From: Azolla caroliniana
Taxonomy: Eukaryota; Polypodiophyta
DNA: 64,000 bases
Direction of reading: 5' to 3'
Assembly (NCBI GenBank): GCA_043228905.1
Contig: JBHGNT010000018.1
Location: 16,802,001-16,866,000, forward strand
In this document: positions 35,100-44,179 of the stretch, piece after piece
Layout: each line of letters starts with the position of its first letter
How positions within the stretch are numbered: the stretch's first letter is position 1
The notes under the pieces: generated by a model
Told to the model about the DNA's origin: nothing
Databases searched by the model: none
The model's input: only the letters and a program-made list of their open reading frames with translations
Translations under genes and position numbers: made by a program

Positions 35100-35670
35100 T
35101 GACAGGAACACAAGCTCCCGATGAACAACACTCGGCCACAACCAAGCTTAGAATCAAACACAGAAAGACAGAAAGACGGGAATGAATGCACGACACAATG
35201 GAGAAAAGAGTACACAAGATGTTTACGTGGAAAACCCGAAACACGGGGGAAAACCACTGCAGTCCATTGACTGCTAACTATCACTATGTAACAATATACA
35301 ATAGATGAACGCAGAGGCAATGTCCTCTTGTTCACTGTCTTCGCCACAGGCGGCGGTTACAACAGAGATACGAACTCTTTGTCTCTTTGTCTCTCTCTCT
35401 CTCTCTGTACACTGTTACGCTCTAATCTAGCGCGAACAAGAATGACAACAACTATATGTTCTCTGTTTGCCCTAAGTCATATTTATACTAATATGACTTT
35501 TCGGCTATTTACAAATATAGCCCCAATGGACTCTCAGAAACATATTTACAAATATGTCCCTCCATCCGGTGACCACTTCTCACCAGGCCTTCACCATCCG
35601 GCTCTTGCCGGGTACTCCTCATCCGGCGCTTGCCGGGTACACCCCACCCGGAGGGACTTGTTTCCTAACA
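35100..35670 (-). repeat. 5' LTR of J
   Basis: In element sense it starts TGTTAGGAAACAAG and ends TGTTCCTGTCA, then AAG and the PBS. It retains GCCCTAAGTCATATTTATAC (about 35469), which the 3' LTR lacks. It is 571 bp long. Confidence 0.92.
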
Positions 35671-37054
35671 CGCATTTGTCATGTTGAACCTTTGGAGCAC
35701 CTTTGTCACGTACTTTTCTTGTGACAGCCATAGCAATTTCTTCGACTGGTCCCTAATGATGTGCATCCCTAGTATCTGTCTTGCCTGACCCAAATCTTTC
35801 ATTGAGAAGGTCCGGTTCAAGGCCTTCTTGAGATTTCTGATTTTGGTTCGGTCAGGTTCGACGATCAACATGTCATCCACATATAGCAGGAGTATCTGGA
35901 ATTCTCCTCCGTCAAAATTCTTCACGAATATGCAGTGGTGAGCTTGCGTCTTGTGGTACCCTTGGTTGGTCATGAAGGAGTTGAAATTCCGGTACCATTG
36001 CAGGGGTGCTTGCTTCAGTCCATATAGGCTCTTCTTCAACCAGCATACCAGGTGCTCCTTCCCTTTCTTGATGAATCCTTCCAGTTGCTGCATGTAGATC
36101 TCCTCCTTGAGGTCCCCGTGGAAGAATGTCGTGTTAACATTGAGTTGTTCAACGTTGAGGTCCATGCTTGCCACTATACTCAACACAGTCCTTATGGATG
36201 TCATCTTTACTACCGGGGCAAAGTTCTCGTCGAAATCCAGTCCATTCTTTTGTTGAAAACCCTACACCATGATCTGGGCCTTGTACCTCGGTGGATTTCC
36301 GGCGTCTCCTGGTTTCAGCTTGTACACCCACTTGTTCCAGAGTGCCCTCTTTCCTTTCGTATGTGTGGTTCTCATGCATGGAATCCATCTCGTTCTGCAT
36401 GGCACTCAACCACTTGCGGATGTGGGTGTCTATCTTTCCTTCTTCGAAGCTTTCCGGCTCCCCCTCATCGGTCAACAATACGTGCTTTGCATCTGGAAAT
36501 CTCCTAGGGGCTTTTCTCTCTTTGAGAGGGTATCTCCGTCCTTGGTCATCCACTACCGGTTCCTCCGTTTGTTCTTCATCCGAATCTGATTTGAGGTCTT
36601 CACCGGTTTCTGTGTCCCGATCTTCTTCTTCTTCGATTGGTTTGGTCTCTTATCCGACTCCGGCCGGTTCTTCGAGTGTCGTCCGACTTCCGGCCGAATG
36701 AGTCCTTGTGTCTTTCGACTGATCTCTATCGGTCAATCCGGAGTCTGCTATCTTCTTCTCCAACTCCTAGTTGGCAATAGTCTTGTGTTCCATGAAGACT
36801 ATGTCTCAACTTCGAAACACCTTCTTGTCGACCAAGTCCCACACTCGATAGCCGAACTCATCATTGATGTATCCAAGGAATATGCATGACCGGGTCTTTG
36901 GATCCAATTTCTCTCTCTTGTCCTTTGCTACATGCATGTAGGCGAGACAACCAAACACCTTCAAATACCAGTAAGATACATCTTTACCGGTCCATACTCT
37001 CTGTGGTGTGTCTCCGTTTAAGGGTGCTGAGGATGATCTGTTTATCACGTACGT
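35671..37054 (-). pseudogene. H RT N-terminal half, linker and integrase C-terminal part
   Basis: The minus frame 35665-36204 gives [60 protein letters not shown] and KDLGQARQILGMHIIRDQSK. The 36149-36553 region gives RRYPLKERKAPRRFPDAKHV. The 36806-37141 frame gives ATYVINRSSSAPLNGDTPQR and SYWYLKVFGCLAYMHVAKDK. It is cut at 37054 by L in the codons for TYVINR. Confidence 0.88.
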
Positions 37055-37461
37055 TGTCGCGTTGTTACGCGTGTGCGTGTAGAAGGGGCGGGACCACGGG
37101 GGTCTCGCACTAGGGAGTACAGGAGAAAGAATAAGACACAAAATAAAAGCTTAGCTCAAGAGGAGATGAGAAAGAATAAGACAATAACATAGAATAGACG
37201 GAGGCAAGATACTCAACAAGCTAGTTTAAGGAAACATAAACTCTTTACAATGGTGCCCGCCATGGCCGCACCAAACGACTATGAGAAAACCCTAACCAAG
37301 GATGAATAACGAAACCCTAAACGAAACCCTAACCCTAAACGGTAAGAACTCTAGACTAAGTGGTATACCTTTCATACGCAAAATAGGCAACCCCTTCATA
37401 AGTGACCCCTCCCTTCCTTTTATAGCCCAAGGAGGGAGGGACCTTACAATGTGGGATAACA
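37055..37461 (-). repeat. 3' LTR of L with telo-box repeats
   Basis: The plus strand reads TGTCGCGTTGTTACGCG at the left and GTGGGATAACA at the right. It contains several AAACCCTAA motifs (about 37288-37337), identical to the plant telo-box, and the 3' copy has a 12-bp extra unit of AAACCCTAAACG compared with the 5' copy. Confidence 0.88.
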
Positions 37462-38971
37462 TTTCCCCTCTTATTTCTATACACCATTTCCTAGTATACA
37501 TGTGCACATGTTGCACACCACCGACTTGCCCATTCCACCCCGGTTTCACATTGTAGCCGGAAATCTTCACAACATCCATCCCCACCAAACTGCATGTCCA
37601 CCAGTACATGCCAAGAAAGGAAAAGGGTGAGAGATTCCGGCGATGGTGATCAACCGGGTTCTTCGCCATCCCGGCACCCGACCGTCTTGCCAGTACCTTG
37701 TCGGCGCTGATCCGTCTTGTCGGTTCCTTACCGGCCCCGATCCGTCGGCTCCATCCGATCCACCACGTCCACCCCGTGTCCTCGAACCGGCGGCTCCATC
37801 CGATCCGCCATATCTGACGTTCGCGCCTTCTTCTTCGACCGGCCCTCCCGAACGTCGTTGCTGACCCGGTTGCTCTTCCTTTGTCCGCCTTGTATGTCCT
37901 CCAGATGCGCTCCCGATCTCTCCGATTGCACTCCAGATTCCGCCCTTTGCATGCCACATATGTTCTTCCTTTGGTTTTATCGTCTTCGCATGCCGAACAC
38001 CTCGGCATGTCGACTCTTACCGCTCTGCGCTTGCCTTCCGTAGGCTCTTCCCATGCGCCGATGTTGTCCCCCAAATATGCGCTCATTCTTTGGCCCTTAG
38101 GCGACCCCATTCTGCGTTCCTTGCTTCTCCTTTGCCCGCCCTGCTCTCTCGCCGTAGAGCGTACCATCATGCCGACCTCCGTTTCGGTGTCCCTCGAGGC
38201 TCTCGTTACTGCCTCGCCTCGACTTGCGCCCTCTTGGCCTGCTTGGCCTTGCATGCCCTCCGGGAAGCCGCCGCGTTTTCTCTTCCCGGTGTGTACCACG
38301 TTGTTCTCCGCGCATCCTTCGTTCATGCCTATCACGCCCGTCTCGTTCCGTCGATCTTGGCGTCTCGTTGCATCGTTCGTCGTCTCGCGCTTGCCTCTCG
38401 AAGGCTTCCTCCGACTGTCATCGTCGGTCACTCGTTGCGGCTCCTTCGAATGCACGCTCATTCTTTGGTCCTTAGGTGACCCCATTACGCGCACCTCGAT
38501 TCTCCCTTGCTCTCTGTGCTCTCTCGTAGTAGAGCGTATCGTCATCCCGACCTTCGTGTCGGGGTTCTTCGCGGCTCTCGTTACCGCTTCATCCCGACTC
38601 GCATCCTCTTGGCCCGCTTGGCCCCGCATGTCCTCCGGGATGCCACTTTTTCTCTCCCCGGTGCATAACTCTTTGCTCTCCGCGCACCATCCTCCGCTCT
38701 CGTCGTTCATTCGCCGATCCCGGCAACTCACCGGTCCGTCTCTTGCAGCGTGCTTGCCTCTCAAAGGCTCGACCGATCCACCGTTGCCGGTCACTCGTTG
38801 CCGGTCTTCCGGCTGCATGCTTGCTTCTTGGCCCTTCGCCGGCCGTAGTGCATATTTCGTATTACGCGCCTCATCCACCGTAGACGCAACCTCCACATCA
38901 ATCTCTTCATCCTTCATTGTCGTAGCCCCTTCTGACTCCGGCTTGCCATCTTGGCCGTGCTCGTCTATCAT
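37462..38971 (-). other. L long repetitive reading frame, function unknown
   Basis: A 559-codon minus-strand frame (37292-38971) encodes an Arg/Gly/Glu/Asp-rich chain with two and a half tandem repeats of about 125 residues (units share GQAGQE-ASR-EAVTRA and MGSPK-QRMS). It matches no retroelement protein I know, and the last 57 codons lie inside the 3' LTR. A 397-codon frame is also open on the opposite strand (37881-39074). Open frames on both strands of a GC-rich tandem repeat argue for caution, and the frame may be non-coding. Confidence 0.5.
38084..38840. repeat. tandem repeats of about 365-375 bp inside L
   Basis: The plus-strand phrase CATTCTTTGG[C/T]CCTTAGG starts at 38084 and 38459 (period 375), and a more diverged GCTTCTTGGCCCTTCGCC lies at about 38823. 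The period is a multiple of three between the first two, so the reading frame persists across the units. Confidence 0.8.
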
Positions 38972-39666
38972 CCCGTTCCGGTATCCTCGTCCGCTCTGGC
39001 TTCTGACTCGTCGCCACCACCCGCCGGCTCCTTGGTCTTACATCGATCCGCAACCGCCAAAGTCTCAAGGATAGATGTGGAGGGCTCCTCTCGCTCTTGG
39101 CCTCCCACCAAGTCGTACTCCTCGTGCATGCTTGGCCTCCTTCTCGCGCTCACCGGCTCCCACCGGGTGTTGTGGCTCGTTCGCCTCTACCTCCAATCAT
39201 GCCGACTTAGCCTTCGCCCGTATCGGTCTCGGCCGATCGAGGTCCGGTTCGGTTGGCTCCCTTCCGTAATCGTAACTGGCCGGTACATGTTTGTCTGAAC
39301 AAATCTGGCCTTGTAGGCTCTTCTTCGGTTCGGGCCCGGTTGACCGGACCCCACTCCAATCTTCTTCCGCTTCGTCTTCCGGTCGAGTCGGTCCCCGACA
39401 CTCTCCTCTTTGCCGCTCCCGATCTCTCTGTCGGTCCTCTTGTATGTGCCCGTTCCGGGCCTTGCATCCTCATCTTCGTACCTGTTCGCTCCGGGCCACG
39501 CCTCCTCATGGCCACCGTCCTTCTCTCCGGTCTTATGTTGGCATTCGAGCGCAACTACCGTAGTCTCTGGTCTTGGTGTTGGGGGTCTCTCCTCTGTCCG
39601 CTATGACCTTCCTCGTCGTCGTTTCGATCGTCCTCTTTGCCGCCGCCACCTTCCGTCTCTCCGGTT
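38972..39666. other. L interior without recognised gene
   Basis: This GC-rich, pyrimidine-biased (plus strand) stretch has many short frames on both strands. I see no pol motifs. It joins the gag-like frame to the repetitive frame. Confidence 0.5.
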
Positions 39667-40434
39667 TCATGTGGGCTCTCGGGGCCGACCGCCGATGTCT
39701 CTAGAAGTGGTGCTCCCCGCTTCGTAATCACCGGCCTCGTCCACGGCTGTCCCTTTTCCGCAAGACGAGAGGGTCGCTTGCCTTGCACCCTCTCCCACGT
39801 CGTCGCCGTTGCATGCTCTTCCGGCCTCCGTATAGGCCCCATCGTCCATGCATAGGGAGGCTTCTTCCTCCGCATCCTCGGATCGTCTCCGGCCCGACTC
39901 CATAATAAGCCCTTCTTTAGCTTCGAACTTCACCTTCACGCTCTCGCACGCCTCCCATACCAACGCCTCTAGGTCGTACTCCTCCGGTTGATCACCCATC
40001 GAGCTCTCTTCTGTCGGTAGTGCATAGCCGCTCACCGCCCTCTCTTCTCCGCCGCTCGTGGGCCACGTGGTTGCCGACCGCTCCCGGCATACCCACTCCG
40101 GTTTCGCATACCCGTACGCTTCCAATAGGGCTCCCTCCAAGGACACCCATGACTCGTGAGCTTCTCGTAGCTCCTTGACCTCCTTGTGCGCCGATACGGC
40201 CGCCACTCGAGGAAAATACTCTAGCCGCATCGCCTCGTCCACACCCCCTTTCGCCATCTCGGCCTTGTAGGCTCCCAAAAATTTTGGAACCTCATTCCCA
40301 TTGAACCGGCTGACTTGATCGACCACCCTTTCGACAACTTGTTGAGCCGCATCTCGCTTCGCCATCTTTCGTCTGGCTTCCATCACGATCTTTGCCATCA
40401 TCTCCTCGATGTTGAAGTCTTCTTCCATCTCCAT
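39667..40434 (-). CDS. L gag-like protein, 255 residues
   Basis: The frame starts MEMEEDFNIEEMMAKIVMEA some 38 bases downstream of the 5' LTR, just beyond the PBS candidate. Residues 42-105 read QVSRFNGNEVPKFLGAYKAE, then EAMRLEYFPRVAAVS and HESWVSLEGALLEAYGYAKP. That pattern (FNG-x4-FL-x2-Y, then L-x-FP-RV, then W-x2-LE-ALL-x-YG) resembles the N-terminal retrotransposon gag domain of plant gypsy-type elements. No zinc knuckle is visible. The C-terminal third is acidic and low-complexity. Capsid assembly is an inference from this similarity. A gag-only product could help packaging while RT is supplied by another element. Confidence 0.6.
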   Translation of the reverse strand: MEMEEDFNIEEMMAKIVMEARRKMAKRDAAQQVVERVVDQVSRFNGNEVPKFLGAYKAEMAKGGVDEAMRLEYFPRVAAVSAHKEVKELREAHESWVSLEGALLEAYGYAKPEWVCRERSATTWPTSGGEERAVSGYALPTEESSMGDQPEEYDLEALVWEACESVKVKFEAKEGLIMESGRRRSEDAEEEASLCMDDGAYTEAGRACNGDDVGEGARQATLSSCGKGTAVDEAGDYEAGSTTSRDIGGRPREPT

Positions 40435-40471
40435 GCTCCATTGCCGCCCTTCACGTCGGGTTCACCAAAGA

Positions 40472-40858
40472 TGTTGCGTTGTTACGCGCGTGCGTGTAGA
40501 AGGGGCGGGACCACGGGGGTCTCAGACTAGGGAGTAGAGGAGAAAGAATAAGACACAAAATAAAAGCTTAGCTCAAGAGGAGATGAGAAAGAATAAGACA
40601 ATAACATAGAATAGACGGAGGCAAGATACTCAACAAGCTAGTTTAAGGAAACATAAACGCTTTACAATGGTGGCCGCAATGGCCGCACCAAACGACTATG
40701 AGAAAACCCTAACCGAGAATGAATAACGAAACCCTAACCCTAAACGGTAAGAACTCTAGACTAAGTGGTATACCTTTCATACGCAAAATAGGTGACCCCT
40801 TCATAAGTGACCCCTCCTTCCTTTTATAGCCCAAGGAGGGAGGGACCTTACAATGTGG
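40472..40858 (-). repeat. 5' LTR of L, last 7 bases missing
   Basis: The plus strand starts TGTTGCGTTGTTACGCG and should end GTGGGATAACA, but it breaks after GTGG and continues with unrelated CATCCCAGAAGC. It differs from the 3' copy by about a dozen substitutions, one 12-bp indel and one 1-bp indel. Confidence 0.85.
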
Positions 40859-41050
40859 CATCCCAGAAGCACACCGGAATCAACCAGACGGGAGAGAGAA
40901 AGCGCGCGCTGGACACCGATTCACACCCACACACACACCATGCCGACCCAGCTCACGCTCTTATGTACAGAAGCGGAGGTAAGAGAACACCAAAACACCC
41001 ACACAAACACCGGTGCGCAGAACCCTCCATGCATATATTACAAGACTAAG
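40859..41050. other. post-breakpoint spacer, no gene recognised
   Basis: About 190 bases of unrelated, CA-rich sequence (CACCCACACACACACCATG at about 40925) lie between truncated L and the MITE-like unit. Neither the H integrase nor the G gag resumes here. Confidence 0.5.
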
Positions 41051-41226
41051 ATACAATACTGGTATCGAGCCCGACCTAAGTAGCTTAGGTTACAACAATC
41101 GTCTACTACCAAGCCGCCGGTCGAGGTGGGGGGCCTCTCGGGCTTGTAGTGTCGAGCGGGGTCTTGCACAGAGAACGGGCAGGAAACAGGAACACGAGAT
41201 GCCAAGGCTCGATACCAGTATTGTAT
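41051..41226. mobile_element. MITE-like unit with perfect 21-bp terminal inverted repeats
   Basis: ATACAATACTGGTATCGAGC plus C at 41051-41071 is the exact reverse complement of 41206-41226 (starting GGCTCGATACCAG). The 176-bp unit is GC-rich inside, non-coding, and has a small internal palindrome (CCTAAGTAGCTTAGG, about 41074). I see no clear target duplication; the flanks are CTAAG and ATCAA. Terminal inverted repeats of this size and a short non-coding interior are typical of MITEs, but the superfamily cannot be named. Confidence 0.7.
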
Positions 41227-41334
41227 ATCAAAAATAAAACTCCCAAATAGGTCCATTAAACTGTTTATTTGCAATACATGTGCTTTGTCTGTTTTACAAG
41301 AAAACTGGTAATTGCTACTTGTGGCTACAAATTC

Positions 41335-43130
41335 CATGGCATACTGTTGTAAATACATTCATACACATTAGCACTAACTGTGTATAAACCTGAGCAGCTA
41401 ATGTATTGCGACATTGGGACATTGATACACCTGACCAAATGAGAGTACATGTACGTCACTGGTTTGTCTTCTAATAGCCTATACACATAATCGTAATCAT
41501 CACATAGTCTTGCATAAAAAATACCTTCGATGTAGAATGTCCCAGTAGATACAACATTTCCCCAAGCATCTAATATATTCTACGTTGCACACTGTATACT
41601 AATCGTGCACTTCAATATATAAAAATCAGCACCCTCTGAATTGCCTTCTTCTGCATTTACAAAGAAATTATCCCCAACATTTAAGACATCACTTAGAGTA
41701 TCTCCATGTCCTTGATATGTGAAGTCAGCATTCTTTTCTGTTTCTCCATCAACTGCTTCCTTATTGTTCAATGTATGATACTCCCAATTCTAAATATATG
41801 CTTTGTTTAAACAATACCTCCAATTTCCCTACACAGAATGGAAGCAAAAACAAGTTAATTCTCTAACCACAATACAATGACCATCCAACCTAGAATAACC
41901 ACGGACAACATGGAGAGATCGCAATTCGGGAATTCCTTGGCACTCTCAAGTCTTCTCCCTATTTACTTCATCTATCTTCACTTCCCAAAATTCACGTTTG
42001 ATATCTCAGACCTGCGAGGAATAAACACCAGTTGCACTCGTTGACATATTAGCTCTTAAAAATTCAACTACATGTGTCGCACAATTCATCTCCACACCAT
42101 CTACCTTTAGTTGTTCATGGGTAAGTGGCCGCTTTATAACAACACCTGCACCATCATGTTCACCTTTACCATGGCCAGACCCAAAAATAATCCATCTCAT
42201 CTCCAAACCTGTTATAGCAGGATACCTCCCCACAAAATAAAATGGACGTCTAGCCTTGAATTGTGACGCAGCTCCATCAGACCAGACCCAATGTTGAGTA
42301 AGCTCAAAACGTTTAGCTAATAACCATTGCTAATGTAAGTTAAAACAATGTTGGACGAACAAGGTTTCATGCTTCTTATCATCAGAAATAAAAAAATGAA
42401 TTACTTTATTAACATCACCTGAAACTCGAAAATATGTTATGTGCACAAAAATGGTTATATGCGCTCAACACCAATGCATAGATTAAATTTCATTCTATTG
42501 CTTGAAAGTATAATTCTCTACGAAATCTACTATTGAGACTACTACATCATTTGGAAAATCAGATATGCAAGTCTTAAACTGATGGGCTTGCCATGAATAA
42601 ATGAAGTTGTGTTTAATGAACTTTCCTAGAGATACTACAAATACAGACACCAAATCCCTTGGTTTAAGCGACTTCCTATCCAGATCCTTTCTTTTACACA
42701 CCTTTCCTTCGAAATTGGTGTCAACTGACTCAAATAACTTGACAGAGATTAGTATTTCACTACTCAATTCATTTGGACAACACCTAAATCTACTAGGGCC
42801 ACAATCTTGACATAAACCCATGACACATTTATGACTGTGGAAGATGGCATCCGTTTCTGTCGAACACAATACTGAATCTAAAAGAGAACTCATGGAAGAG
42901 ATAACATGCTTAGATGATTTACAGTGCTCATGCAGGCTCGATCGAAAAATTGGGCACACACAAGTGCAAATTGCATTTGTTAGGGAGGCACTATGGTGAC
43001 GTAGTAGATTAATAGAGTCCTTGAGAAAAACCATTTGTACATGGTAAATGCAACAACATGTGTATCGATCCTTCAAGTGTCTCACAAAGTGTGGCTTTAG
43101 AAACTCGAATGTTCATAGTTGAACTTTGAT
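41335..43130 (-). pseudogene. DDE-transposase-like mobile-element protein, decayed
   Basis: The minus strand carries a coherent chain broken by a few stops and frame changes. The 42495-43085 frame has a Cys/His-rich part (VCPIFRSSLHEHCKSSKHV, CVMGLCQDCGPSRFRCCPNE) and ends with FIYSWQAHQFKTC and VVVSIVDFVENYTF. Further on, a shifted frame gives VIHFFISDDKKHETLFVQHC (about 42400) and WVWSDGAASQFKARRPF (about 42250-42300). Then RWIIFGSGHGKGEHDGAGVV (42006-42233) and a C-terminal part to about 41340 (FYIEGIFYARLCDDYDYVYR). The D-F-xEN-Y-T, SDG-xxQFK and HGKG-x-x-DG-x-GA blocks match a widespread family of uncharacterised element proteins that I know from animal genomes. The spaced acids suggest a DDE nuclease, but that is inference. 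Confidence 0.65.
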
Positions 43131-43217
43131 ATTTGGATGCATTCACCTGAACCTAATAAATAAATCGGCCTACATAATAAAATGGACATACTGATTTAGC
43201 TCTATGGCTAACTGGTA

Positions 43218-43508
43218 GCTAATTAGCTACTACTTAACCGAACGAATAAACAAAAAATCAACTTAATTAAACTATGTAGTGAGAGAAAAACAGAAAATCA
43301 ACTTAATTAAACTATGAAATAGTGAGAGAAAAATGGAAAATAAACTTACTTGAACTATGAAATAATGAGAAAAAACAGAAAATCAACTTAATTAAACTAT
43401 GAAATAGTGAGAGAATAACAGAAAATCAACTTAATTGAACTATGAAATAATGGGAGAAAAACAGAAAATCAACTTAATTGAACTATGAAATAATGAGAAA
43501 AACACAAA
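43218..43508. repeat. minisatellite, about 43 bp x 6
   Basis: The unit AAAATCAACTTAATTAAACT plus ATGAAATAGTGAGAGAAAAACAG recurs, with ACTTA[A/C]TT[A/G] marks at about 43261, 43301, 43344, 43386, 43429 and 43472 (spacing 40-43). Copies vary between AATTAAACT and AATTGAACT. It lies just inside the PBS side of the gypsy LTR, at the end of the DDE-like pseudogene. Confidence 0.85.
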
Positions 43509-43594
43509 ATAGTGGTTCTCTTGTGATTTCTTCCTTCGTTAACTGGGTTGCCTCCGAGTTTTTGACTACTCGAAAATAGGCTTCAAGCATCGGT

Positions 43595-44179
43595 CGTATC
43601 CCCGGCAACGGCGCCAAATGTTAAAGATCTATGTATCGATGGAGTAGGCTCCTCGATGTCGTAGCGGGACTCGGACCGGCGTATACCCTCTTGATGGCGA
43701 ATCGGGTGGGGGTGGTTGTCAGACACCTCCGAGCCTCACACTCACTTAACAACTAATAGATAATTAGACACAATATCTCTCTCACTCTCTCAAGCTCACT
43801 TTCATAAACAATGGGGTAATGAATGTAGACAACAAGATTAATGAATATATTTATTAACCCTCTTTGCTAAGAGGTCTAGCACCAACAAAGGAGAAAGATT
43901 AGTGTTCTCTACCTAAACACTTCACTAATCTCCCTTAAGCTCAAAGGTTAGAAGAAAGAGGAGAGCAAGCTTCTAGCTCTTCATCATTTAGGAGATCTTT
44001 ACAAATGGGAGAACCTCCTCAAAGCCACTACTATGTGGTTTATATAGCTGTCACGTTTAGGGTACGGGCCTTTCACACTTGGATGTCTCTTTGATTCTTT
44101 TCCTCTTGCTATTTCCCTTACGTCCTTGTTGATGCGTTCTTAGTCGTGACTGGTTGTGTTGTTATCCCAGTGCTTAACA
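43595..44179 (-). repeat. gypsy-type LTR (43619-44179) with tRNA-Asp-type PBS
   Basis: In minus sense a 561-bp LTR bounded TGTTAAGCAC and CTTTAACA is followed by TT and TGGCGCCGTTGCCGGGGAT (rc of 43598-43616), the classic plant Ty3/gypsy primer site complementary to tRNA-Asp. Only about 100 bases of leader remain before the minisatellite, and no gag or pol follows, so the element is truncated just after its 5' end. A plus-strand chromovirus fragment adjoins on the right. Confidence 0.8.

Larger units (their letters stand above)
30443..35675 (-). mobile_element. J: complete-structure Ty1/copia nested in H, TSD CGCAT
   Basis: Minus strand. The 5' LTR is 35100-35670 and the 3' LTR is 30448-31020. 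The flanking duplication CGCAT is at 30443-30447 and 35671-35675. The PBS (TGGTATCAGAGTG, rc of 35084-35096) is separated from the LTR by AAG. The polypurine tract (GTGAAAGGGGAGTT) sits next to the 3' LTR (31021-31034). Gag, protease, integrase, RT and RNase H follow in copia order but in several frames, so the copy is not coding-competent. The two LTRs differ by indels of tens of bases in the CCGGGTACTCCTCATCCGG region. Confidence 0.95.
29226..37054 (-). mobile_element. H: J-type copia, interrupted by J and cut by L
   Basis: Minus strand. The 3' LTR lies at 29226-29701, preceded (in element sense) by a polypurine tract (GAAGGGGGAGTT, rc of about 29702-29713), RNase H (29714-30130) and the end of RT (to 30447). 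J then intervenes (30448-35670). RT resumes at 35671, followed by the linker and integrase C-terminal part up to 37054, where L begins. The integrase start, protease, gag and 5' LTR are absent, removed together with the end of L. H is a relative of J, so J inserted into a member of its own lineage. Confidence 0.85.
37055..40858 (-). mobile_element. L: LARD-like LTR element with a gag-like frame but no pol
   Basis: Minus-oriented. The 3' LTR (37055-37461) and 5' LTR (40472-40858) share over 390 bp. In element sense the LTR begins TGTTATCCCACATTG after a polypurine tract (AAGAGGGGAAA) and ends ACGCAACA, followed by TC and TTTGGTGAACCCGACGTG as a PBS candidate whose tRNA I cannot name. The interior (3.0 kb, GC-rich) has a gag-like frame (39667-40434) and a long repetitive frame (37292-38971), but no protease, integrase or RT. 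The 5' LTR lacks its outermost 7 bases and is fused to unrelated DNA at 40859, so no target duplication survives. It is inserted into the integrase part of H. Confidence 0.85.

Noticed and set aside
37881-39074. 397-codon plus-strand frame in L
   Set aside because: It is antisense to the longer frame of the same repeat, has a Ser/Arg/Leu/Pro-rich low-complexity product and matches no family, so I did not call it a gene.
43219-43508. CRISPR-like regular repeats
   Set aside because: Units are contiguous without unique spacers, and the genome is that of a plant, so this is a minisatellite.
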